Source: Verrucomicrobia bacterium UBA1211 (GTDB lineage Bacteria > Verrucomicrobiota > Kiritimatiellia > RFP12 > UBA1067). Taken from it: a DNA stretch of 10,171 bases. The stretch lies in contig DBXN01000004.1 in assembly GCA_002309585.1 (NCBI GenBank), forward strand, positions 27,173 to 37,343. The letters run 5' to 3'. Position numbers and translations under genes: made by a program. Shown here piece by piece: positions 1 through 6,745 of the stretch (positions are counted from its first letter, which is position 1; each line of letters starts with the position of its first letter). The notes below the pieces were generated by a model. The model did no database searches. It had not been told where the DNA came from and was given only the letters and a program-made list of their open reading frames with translations.

Positions 1-2243
1 TTCGTGTACATATCCAGCCACTGTAATTTACGCCCGTTAATGCCAATGGTCTTCTTGTCGGCGGAGGTCACAGACCAACCCGCGGCGGATTTAAACCCTT
101 TCGCCGCCTGTTCGACCATAAAGGTGTGGAACTGCTCCAGCCGTTTCACGCGCTCAAGCGCCAACTTCAACGCCTGCCCGCCCTGCTCGCTCGTGACCTC
201 TTCCGCGATGTCATTCAACGTGCGCGTCGCATTCCGGAAATCCATCGCCTTGATGTAGCCGATATTGCCGGCCTCGACCTCCGCGACCTTTTCGAGCTCC
301 GCCTTCAGCCGCTCCTCTCGGGCGGCGGTTTCGGCGGCCTGTTTCTCGGCTTCAGCCTTCTCCTTTGCCGCCTTCTCGGCGGCCGCCTGCGCCTGTTTCT
401 TCTGATCCAGCAACAACGCCAAATCCGCCTTGATCCCGTCGATCGCTTTCTTCATCTGCGCCACACGCGCAGGCGCCTCAAGCGATTCGCGCGACAAACT
501 CATCTCTTTGAATTTCGCGTCGATCTTCTTGTTCAGCTCCACCAGTTTCGCCTCCACATCCTTCATCTCTTCCACCGCTTCCGGCGAAGGCTGTTCCGGC
601 GCATGCAGCTTCTCGGCCTCTGCAATCATCCCCGAAATCTCTTCCGACACGGCCTTGGATGAAAGGCAAGTCCGCTTCACCCGATACGCCTCATTGTACA
701 GATCACGGACTTGCTTGATGACCTTTGCGGAGATGTCATCCGATTCTGCGGCGGCAGGCGTCTGCTCCGTTTCTGTGGCGGCGGGTTCGCCCCCCTCCGG
801 CTTATTCTCCTCCGCCTTGTCTCCGGCCGGCGTCTCCGCCGGCTCTTCGGGAACCATCCCCTCCCGCACCGCTTCACCCAACGCCTGAACCGCGATATCC
901 GCCGCGCTCTTCGCGTAACCGAGCGCCTCTTCGGGAAGCGGCTCCAGCTGTTTCACCCAATCGGCGCTCTGCTTGCCATATCCGACGATCGCGGAACGGA
1001 TCTTATTCTGGCTCATTTCGATCTGGGCGAATTCATGCGCGACGCCCTTCTTGGCGGTACGGTAGAAAAGATACCAGAGGCCGCCGCCCAGCGCCGCCAG
1101 CCCCAGAAGCACACAGAGCATAATCGTCACAATCATCCGGCATCCGCGCCGACCGGCCTCTTCAGCCGTCTCTTCAGGAACGTCGATGGCTTCGACCGGC
1201 GTCATGCCGGGCGGCAGATCCGACAAGTCTCCCGTCAGCGCGGCGGAACGGTGCTTCCCTTTGATGACGATCTTGCGACTCTTCGTCTTCACGTTGATGG
1301 GACCGACCGTCGCGAGATAACGCTTCATGTCCCCGATGAGCGAACCATAGGTCGGATAACGGGTAGCGGGATCGATCTCCAGCATACGGTTGATCAGCGC
1401 ATCGACCTCAGGGCTGATCCCATTCCTGATCTCACTCAACGGCTTGGCCGGACCGTCGAAACGCGCGCGGACCACCGCCGTCGCGTCCTCGCCGTCAAAC
1501 GGAGGAACCCCCGCGATCGCATGGTAGAGCGTTCCGCCCAGACTGAAGATGTCGGAACGGTAATCGATCTTCTGGCGGCGGACCTTCTCCGGCGCGATAT
1601 AATACGGGGTACCCCAAATCTCATCGTTCGGACCGGTCGTCATCGCCGACAGACCGAAATCGACCAGCTTCGCATTGTTCTCACGGTCAAAGAGGATATT
1701 TTCGGGTTTGATGTCGCCGTGGATCAATCCCGCATCCGCACCCATCGCCAACCCCTCAGCGATCTCCAGGCCGATGTGGATGATCATCGCGGGATCCAGC
1801 GGCCCCTGCTTCATCATCTTGTCGAGACTGCCGCCATCCACCAACTCCATCGCGATGTACGGCTGCCCCTTCTCCTGACCGAATGAATAAATCTGCGCGA
1901 TGTGGGGATGGTTCAACTTCGCGGCCGCCTGCGCCTCACGCTGGAAATTCGCGACGAACTGGGGATCATCGCCCAGACTCTTCAGCATCACCTTGACAGC
2001 GATCTCCCGGTTAAGACCCTCGTCCTTCGCACGGTAAACGCCGCCCATTCCGCCCGCACCCAACAACTGGAGCAACAGGAATGGCCCGAAACGGGTCGGA
2101 ATCGCAAATTCATGGTTGCACGCCGGACACTGGACAACCGAAAAGGCTTCAAGTCCCTCCACATCCAACAATTCGCCACAGTTCGGACAGTTCGCAGACC
2201 CCACCGGTTCAGTTATGATGTTCGCCTCGTCTACCGATTCCAT
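1..2243 (-). CDS. Membrane-anchored Ser/Thr protein kinase with N-terminal zinc ribbon (3' end outside window)
   Basis: The minus-strand frame is open from ATG at 2243 to the window edge (747 codons, no stop), so the protein is C-terminally incomplete here. Residues 19-42 form a zinc ribbon with two CPxC knuckles (C19, C22, C39, C42). A Hanks-type kinase domain follows at about 52-310: glycine loop GAGGMGGVY (62-70), ATP lysine K84 in AVKV, probable helix-C glutamate E103, catalytic loop HGDIKPEN (175-182, D177, N182), DFG at 195-197 and APE at 217-219. The catalytic loop has Gly where most kinases have the HRD arginine. One membrane segment lies at about 371-394, flanked by basic residues, so the kinase should be cytoplasmic and the rest extracytoplasmic. 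After it come a Pro/Glu/Ala-rich linker (about 463-500) and an Ala/Lys/Glu-rich probable coiled coil (about 552-655); the last 90 visible residues match nothing I recognise. The SD AGGAGA at 2249-2254 supports the start. It is divergent from the lyase operon. Family call is firm; substrate and signal are unknown. Confidence 0.95.
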   Translation of the reverse strand, partial: MESVDEANIITEPVGSANCPNCGELLDVEGLEAFSVVQCPACNHEFAIPTRFGPFLLLQLLGAGGMGGVYRAKDEGLNREIAVKVMLKSLGDDPQFVANFQREAQAAAKLNHPHIAQIYSFGQEKGQPYIAMELVDGGSLDKMMKQGPLDPAMIIHIGLEIAEGLAMGADAGLIHGDIKPENILFDRENNAKLVDFGLSAMTTGPNDEIWGTPYYIAPEKVRRQKIDYRSDIFSLGGTLYHAIAGVPPFDGEDATAVVRARFDGPAKPLSEIRNGISPEVDALINRMLEIDPATRYPTYGSLIGDMKRYLATVGPINVKTKSRKIVIKGKHRSAALTGDLSDLPPGMTPVEAIDVPEETAEEAGRRGCRMIVTIMLCVLLGLAALGGGLWYLFYRTAKKGVAHEFAQIEMSQNKIRSAIVGYGKQSADWVKQLEPLPEEALGYAKSAADIAVQALGEAVREGMVPEEPAETPAGDKAEENKPEGGEPAATETEQTPAAAESDDISAKVIKQVRDLYNEAYRVKRTCLSSKAVSEEISGMIAEAEKLHAPEQPSPEAVEEMKDVEAKLVELNKKIDAKFKEMSLSRESLEAPARVAQMKKAIDGIKADLALLLDQKKQAQAAAEKAAKEKAEAEKQAAETAAREERLKAELEKVAEVEAGNIGYIKAMDFRNATRTLNDIAEEVTSEQGGQALKLALERVKRLEQFHTFMVEQAAKGFKSAAGWSVTSADKKTIGINGRKLQWLDMYT

Positions 2244-2294
2244 TGCTGTCTCCTGTTCTCCATGCACATCACTGAAGCCACTAAAAGTACGATT

Positions 2295-2323
2295 ATCTTA
2301 CTACGGATCCCGAACAAGGTCAA
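2295..2323 (-). promoter_or_regulatory. Putative sigma70-type promoter of the kinase gene
   Basis: Read on the minus strand, TTGACC (2323-2318) is followed after 17 bp by TAAGAT (2300-2295). The -35 matches 5 of 6 consensus bases and the -10 matches 4 of 6. It lies about 50 bp upstream of the kinase ATG at 2243, with a good SD in between. An overlapping GATAAT is a better hexamer but would need a 20-bp spacer. Confidence 0.5.
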
Positions 2324-2371
2324 GGAAGGGCATCGTAACACCGCTTCGCAAGAATGAACAAGGGCTTTCCG

Positions 2372-2400
2372 TTGAATGTCCCCGGACGGTTTGCTATACT
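2372..2400 (+). promoter_or_regulatory. Putative extended -10 sigma70-type promoter of the lyase/DUF4838 unit
   Basis: TTGAAT at 2372-2377 and TATACT at 2395-2400 are separated by exactly 17 bp. The -10 is preceded by TG plus one base (2392-2394), giving an extended -10 element. Transcription would start near 2406-2408, about 30 nt before the ATG at 2438. Because this promoter lies downstream of the in-frame ATG at 2354, it argues strongly for the later start codon. Confidence 0.65.
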
Positions 2401-2407
2401 GTCCCCG
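2377..2407 (+). repeat. Direct repeat TGTCCCCG flanking the lyase -10 box
   Basis: The 8-mer TGTCCCCG occurs at 2377-2384 and again at 2400-2407, a 23-bp centre-to-centre distance, close to two helical turns. One copy begins at the end of the -35 hexamer and the other covers the expected transcription start. That placement would suit a repressor operator, but an 8-bp repeat in GC-rich DNA can arise by chance, and no regulator gene sits next to it. Confidence 0.3.
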
Positions 2408-2437
2408 TCCTTAGGAAATTCAATCGGGGAAAATGTC

Positions 2438-4300
2438 ATGAGACTGTTCCGCTTGCTGATCGTTCTGGCCGCGTCCGCCGCGTCCGCCCTACCCTCCGTC
2501 ACCACGAATGATGTGGCGGAACGGGTAAAAAGCGCCGCCCAAACCACGCATCCCCGCCTCTTCGCCCAAAAAGAGACCTTTCAGAAGCTGAAGGATGCCG
2601 CCACGACCGACGATCTGACCCGGATCGGCATGGCGTCCATCCGTTCCGACGCCGAACAGATCCTCACCCTCAAACCCGCCGAACGGATTAAAACCGGCAA
2701 ACGCCTCCTCCACGTCTCGCGTGCCGTCCTCTTCCGTGTCTCAACCCTCGCGATGGCCTACCGTCTCGATGGGGATAAGCGATATCTGAAAAAGACGCAG
2801 GAGGAACTGATCGCCGTTTCGCGGTTTTCCGACTGGAACCCCTCCCACTTTCTCGATGTCGCCGAGATGTCGCTTGCCGTCGCGATCGGCTATGACTGGC
2901 TCTACCACGATCTGGATCCCGAGGCACGGACCGAAATCGCGGCGGGATTGACGCGTCATGGCATCCAGACCTCGCTCCGCTCGCCCGGCTGGTGGGTCCG
3001 CGCCTCAAACAATTGGGGGCAGGTCTGCCACGCTGGACTGATCGCCGCCGCGCTTGCCCTGGCCGAGGATGACCCCGCCGCCGCGACCGCCATCATCCAC
3101 CGCGCCGTCACGAACCTGCCGCGTTCCATGGCGGCATTCGCCCCGAACGGTTGTTATCCCGAGGGACCGGGATATTGGTCGTATGGGACCGACTTCAACG
3201 TTCTCGCAATTGATCTTCTCAAGAATGTCCTCGGAACCGACTTCGGGCTCGAAACCCTTCCGGGATTCCTTGAGACCGCCTCGTATCTCGATCTCGTGAC
3301 CGGCCCATCCGGCAAGACCTTCAACTACGCCGACGGCGGCATGGGCCGCGGTACCGATTGCGCCACCTGGTGGTTCGCCAAGCGGCTGAACCGGCCGGAC
3401 CTGCTCACCTATTTCGAACGGGACGCCTACCGGGCATACGCGCTGAAACGCCACCGCGTGACCGACACCTATGACGGCAACCGCATCTTTCCTCTGACCC
3501 TCCTCTGGCTGCAACCGGTTCCCGACGGCCTCACGCCATCCGCTCCGCTCCTATGGAATTCAAAAGGGCCCCAGCCGATCACGATCCAACGCAGCGGATG
3601 GGAAAACCGGACGGCATTCTTCGTGGGGCTCAAGGCGGGATCGCCCTCCGGCAACCATGGTCACATGGACGGTGGGTCCTTCGTACTCGACGCCGGCGGG
3701 ATTCGTTGGGCATACGACCTCGGTGCGGAACCCTACCACCGCATCGAATCCCGCAACATGAGCCTCTGGAACATGCGGCAGGACTCTGACCGCTGGCGCA
3801 TCTACCGACTTGCGACCGATTCCCATAACACCCTCATGATCAACGGATGCCAACAGAAGGTCTCCGGCGCCGCGAAGGTCACCGCCTGCGAAACGCGCGG
3901 CCATATCCAGCAGGTTGAGCTGGACCTCTCCGGCCTCTACACCAACGCGACTCAGGTGGTCCGTTCCGGCACGCTTGATCTTCAGACCCGCACCTACACG
4001 CTGACCGACACTCTGCGCGGCCTTACGCCGGGCGACACCGTCCGTTGGTCGATGGTCACCGCCGCCAAGCCCACCGTCCGGGGAAACGATCTGACGCTGG
4101 AGGAAGCGGGAAAGACCCTCCTCCTGTCGGCGCGCGCCCCGCAACCGTTCCAATGGGAAACCGGACCGGCGAGCGGCCCCCCGGAGGCCGACTGGAACAG
4201 CCCCAACAAAGGCTTCTCACAACTTCTGCTCTTCGTAACTGCGCCCGAGACGGGTGAAGTGGAAATCGCCGTCACATTCAAACTGAATGGAAACAAGTAA
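2438..4300 (+). CDS. Secreted heparinase II/III-family polysaccharide lyase
   Basis: Encodes 620 residues. The start ATG at 2438 follows GGGGA (2426-2430) by 7 nt and opens a signal peptide: basic MRLFR, a hydrophobic stretch to about 16, and a likely cleavage after A17 (ASA/LP). The mature protein has the layout of heparinase II/III lyases: an alpha-helical barrel to about 350 and a beta-sandwich from about 370. Family-type motifs are NNWGQVCHAG (191-200), YPEGPGYWSYG (240-250), GNHGHMDGGSF (405-415) and SHNTLMING (462-470). By analogy with heparinase II, tyrosines near 240-249, H198 and H407/H409 are candidate catalytic or metal-site residues; I could not align them. Such enzymes cleave uronic-acid-containing polysaccharides by beta-elimination, in the periplasm or outside the cell. 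It is first in an apparent operon with the DUF4838 gene 16 nt downstream. Glycan class (glycosaminoglycan, alginate or other) cannot be decided from this sequence. Confidence 0.88.
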   Translation: MRLFRLLIVLAASAASALPSVTTNDVAERVKSAAQTTHPRLFAQKETFQKLKDAATTDDLTRIGMASIRSDAEQILTLKPAERIKTGKRLLHVSRAVLFRVSTLAMAYRLDGDKRYLKKTQEELIAVSRFSDWNPSHFLDVAEMSLAVAIGYDWLYHDLDPEARTEIAAGLTRHGIQTSLRSPGWWVRASNNWGQVCHAGLIAAALALAEDDPAAATAIIHRAVTNLPRSMAAFAPNGCYPEGPGYWSYGTDFNVLAIDLLKNVLGTDFGLETLPGFLETASYLDLVTGPSGKTFNYADGGMGRGTDCATWWFAKRLNRPDLLTYFERDAYRAYALKRHRVTDTYDGNRIFPLTLLWLQPVPDGLTPSAPLLWNSKGPQPITIQRSGWENRTAFFVGLKAGSPSGNHGHMDGGSFVLDAGGIRWAYDLGAEPYHRIESRNMSLWNMRQDSDRWRIYRLATDSHNTLMINGCQQKVSGAAKVTACETRGHIQQVELDLSGLYTNATQVVRSGTLDLQTRTYTLTDTLRGLTPGDTVRWSMVTAAKPTVRGNDLTLEEAGKTLLLSARAPQPFQWETGPASGPPEADWNSPNKGFSQLLLFVTAPETGEVEIAVTFKLNGNK

Positions 4301-4304
4301 CCTT

Positions 4305-4310
4305 AGGAGG
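4305..4310 (+). promoter_or_regulatory. Consensus Shine-Dalgarno of the DUF4838 gene
   Basis: AGGAGG sits in the 16-nt gap between the lyase stop (4298-4300) and ATG 4317, with a 6-nt spacer. It selects ATG 4317 over the in-frame ATG at 4287, which lies inside the lyase coding region and would spoil the signal peptide. Confidence 0.85.
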
Positions 4311-4316
4311 TTCCTC

Positions 4317-6635
4317 ATGAAACGTCTGTTCACCGCCACGCTTTGCCTCGCCGCCGGGCTCCACGCCGTGCCCGCGACCGCGCTCACCCTCGCCGAGCGC
4401 GATCAACCGCCCGCCTATACCCTCGTTTATCCCGCGAATGCCTCCGCCTCGCAAAAGTATGCGGCCGAAGAGCTCCAACGGTTCATCGAAGAGACAACCG
4501 GTGTCAAACTTCCCATCTCGGACGACCGTTCCGACCTCCCCGCCAAAGCCATCCTGCTGGGAGACACGCGCCATACGGAAGCATTGCTCAAGGCGAAACC
4601 CGACTGGGAGAAACTCGGCATGGACGGATTCCGGCTCAAAGCCTGCCCACCCCATCTGCTGGTTCTGGGCGGCCCCGTGCGCGGGACTCTCTACGGCGGC
4701 TACGAGATCCTCGAACGGTTCGCCGGGTGCCGCTGGTACGCCTCCTGGCACAGCGTCATCCCGCGGCAGCAGGCGATCACCCTCCCCGATGACCTTGACG
4801 ATACCCAGATCCCCGCGATCGCCATGCGCGAACCCTTCTGGTATGACTACCGAAAAGAGGGTAACGGCGATTTCGCCGCGCGGAACCGCGCCAACGGCAA
4901 CTCGATGGACCTCTCCGAGAAACATGGCGGACACTCCTTCCGTTTCGGCCGCGACCTTTGGTATTGCCACACCTTTGAACACCTCTGTAACCCCAACGAA
5001 TTCTTCGACACCCATCCTGAATACTTCAGCGAGATCAACGGGAAACGGCTCAAACATCCGTCGCAACTCTGCCTGACCAACCCCGATGTCCTCAAACTGG
5101 TCACCGAACGGGTGCTCGAGCATATCCGCAAAGACCCGACCGCCAAATACTACGGGGTCAGCCAGAATGACTGGTACAACTTCTGCACCTGTCCGAACTG
5201 CAAGGCGATTGATGATCGGGAAGAGTCCCATGCCGGCACGATGGTCCTTTTCGTCAACGCCATCGCCGAGGCGGTTGAAAAGGAGTTCCCGGATAAGATC
5301 ATCGAGACCCTCGCCTACCAGTACACCCGTAAGCCGCCCAAATACGCCCGTCTACGCCACAACGTGATTCCCTGCCTCTGTTCCATCGAATGTGACTTCG
5401 CCTTCCCGCTTGACAAGAGCCCCTACCGGCAGAACCGCTCCTTTGTTGATGACATCAAAGGGTGGAGCGAACAGACCGACCAACTTTTCGTCTGGGACTA
5501 TACCACCGACTTCCGCGCCTACACGGTCCCCTTTCCGAATGTGTTGACACTTCAAGACAACATCCGCTTCTTCAAGAAGAACAACGTCAAACTGCTTTTC
5601 GAACAGGGCGCCTATCAGGGCCGTCACGGCGACTTCGCCGAGCTGAAGGGGTGGCTTCTCTCGAAATGGATGTGGAATCCCGAGCTGCCGGCGGAAACGT
5701 TGTTGCAGGACTTCTTCACCGGCTACTACGGGGCGGCCGCGCCCTACGTGCGCGACTATTTCGATGCGCTTCACAGTTTCTACCGCGACACCGAAAACCG
5801 TCCGCTCACCATTTTCCTCAGCCCGCAGGATCTGGCTTTCCCCGATGACTTCCTTGTCCGTGCCGAACAGCTCTGGCGGCTGGCGGAGGAGGCGGTCAAG
5901 AACTCCCCCGCCCACCTCTATAACGTCCGGATGGGAACCTTCTCTGTCCTTTTCACCCGGTTCCAGCGGGAGGACCGGTTTGGTGCCCCGGAGATCATCC
6001 TGACCGACAATCCCGAACTGCTCAATCCCCCCGAAGCCATACGGGAACTGGCCAAGGCGTGTCTCGACCGCCTGAACGAGGCGAAGGACATCCGACTGAG
6101 TGAAGGTCTCGGAGCCCATAACAGCTGGAAGAGCCGATTCGAAATGCTTGCCGCCGAACCCAAACCGGTCAAGATCCCGGAGGATCTCTCGCGCGTGACG
6201 GTCGAAGAGCGGCTTATCACCCTTGGGAAACCCGGCACATGGGGCGCATTCGTCGATGATCCCGAGGCTGAGGACGGCAAGGCGCTGAAACTCTTCAACT
6301 CACATTTTGAGTGGTGCGCGCAGTTACCGTTCAGTAAGATCGCTTTCGATCCTGGGACCTCCTATGAGCTCCGCGCCCGGATCAAGGTCGAGAAGAAACC
6401 CGATGCGAAAGGCGAAGCCTTCTGGAGCGGGGTCTACGATCAGGCTGGAAGACGGGGTGTCCTCAGCCTCGACAAAAAAACCGAGGCGGTGAAAGACGGG
6501 TATATCTGGTATTCGATCGGCACCTGGCAACCGACGCGTGAACACTACTTTTGGATCGGTCCGGGGCGGTTCACGGATGGACAATCAACCATCCAAGCAG
6601 TCTACATCGACAAACTTGAATTCATCCGGAAGTGA
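4317..6635 (+). CDS. Secreted DUF4838 protein with GH20/GH67-type N-terminal domain
   Basis: Encodes 772 residues beginning with a signal peptide (MKRLFTATLCLAAG, likely cleavage after A22 in ATA/LT). Residues about 30-155 resemble the small alpha/beta domain that precedes the barrel in GH20 hexosaminidases and GH67 alpha-glucuronidases: AAEELQRFIEETTG (49-62), then GGPVRGTLYGGYEILERF (118-135). The centre, about 165-510, is DUF4838, recognised by the run HPEYFSEINGKR (233-244), GVSQNDWYNFC (280-290) and the cysteine cluster CTCPNC (C290, C292, C295). The C-terminal 150 residues look like a beta-sandwich, possibly carbohydrate-binding. I know of no settled reaction for DUF4838; the fold and its frequency in polysaccharide-degrading gene sets suggest a glycan-active, probably hydrolytic role. 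Co-transcription with the lyase suggests it acts on the same glycan or on its products. Ends 110 bp before the convergent isomerase gene. Confidence 0.87.
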   Translation: MKRLFTATLCLAAGLHAVPATALTLAERDQPPAYTLVYPANASASQKYAAEELQRFIEETTGVKLPISDDRSDLPAKAILLGDTRHTEALLKAKPDWEKLGMDGFRLKACPPHLLVLGGPVRGTLYGGYEILERFAGCRWYASWHSVIPRQQAITLPDDLDDTQIPAIAMREPFWYDYRKEGNGDFAARNRANGNSMDLSEKHGGHSFRFGRDLWYCHTFEHLCNPNEFFDTHPEYFSEINGKRLKHPSQLCLTNPDVLKLVTERVLEHIRKDPTAKYYGVSQNDWYNFCTCPNCKAIDDREESHAGTMVLFVNAIAEAVEKEFPDKIIETLAYQYTRKPPKYARLRHNVIPCLCSIECDFAFPLDKSPYRQNRSFVDDIKGWSEQTDQLFVWDYTTDFRAYTVPFPNVLTLQDNIRFFKKNNVKLLFEQGAYQGRHGDFAELKGWLLSKWMWNPELPAETLLQDFFTGYYGAAAPYVRDYFDALHSFYRDTENRPLTIFLSPQDLAFPDDFLVRAEQLWRLAEEAVKNSPAHLYNVRMGTFSVLFTRFQREDRFGAPEIILTDNPELLNPPEAIRELAKACLDRLNEAKDIRLSEGLGAHNSWKSRFEMLAAEPKPVKIPEDLSRVTVEERLITLGKPGTWGAFVDDPEAEDGKALKLFNSHFEWCAQLPFSKIAFDPGTSYELRARIKVEKKPDAKGEAFWSGVYDQAGRRGVLSLDKKTEAVKDGYIWYSIGTWQPTREHYFWIGPGRFTDGQSTIQAVYIDKLEFIRK

Positions 6636-6643
6636 CTTCGAAA

Positions 6644-6725
6644 CGTTGAGGGTTGAGCGCGGCGGATTGAAAATGGCCCGCAGCCCATAGGGGCCCAGCC
6701 GCTCGACCCTCAACGCTCAACCCTC
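6644..6725. repeat. Inverted repeat cluster of 14-bp units in the convergent gap
   Basis: CGTTGAGGGTTGAGC (6644-6658) pairs with GCTCGACCCTCAACG (6701-6715) over 15 bp with one G-U wobble, and GGC/GCC extend the stem after a two-base bulge. A further copy of the right arm, CGCTCAACCCTC (6714-6725), could pair with the left arm instead. The basic unit is TTGAGGGTYGAGCG: one copy on the plus strand and two in tandem on the minus strand, the outermost lacking its first bases. The loop region holds a weaker imperfect stem around TGGCCC and GGGGCCCA. Lying between two convergent genes, it may end transcription from both sides, but there is no proper T-tract on either side, so a dispersed extragenic palindrome is as likely. 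Confidence 0.7.
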
Positions 6726-6745
6726 TTCCGGTTTACTGGATCGGC

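Noticed and set aside
126..662. Plus-strand open frame of 178 codons
   Set aside because: Antisense to the coiled-coil part of the kinase. The Leu/Arg/Phe-rich product is what the complement of Lys/Glu/Ala codons gives.
711..1886. Plus-strand open frame of 391 codons
   Set aside because: It lies wholly antisense to the Ser/Thr kinase, whose motifs are unmistakable. Its translation is Arg/Leu/His-rich with no domain, typical of the complement of a GC-rich gene.
2354..2437. N-terminal extension of the lyase from ATG 2354
   Set aside because: It would start upstream of the candidate promoter and bury the signal peptide 28 residues in; ATG 2438 has a suitable SD.
4278..5231. Minus-strand open frame of 317 codons
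   Set aside because: Antisense to the DUF4838 gene, with no SD and no recognisable domain.
5352..6119. Minus-strand open frame of 255 codons
   Set aside because: Also antisense to the DUF4838 gene, with no family motif; a shadow of codon bias.
6636..6745. Classical intrinsic terminator
   Set aside because: The hairpin is strong but no T-tract follows on either strand, so it is listed as a repeat with possible terminator function.
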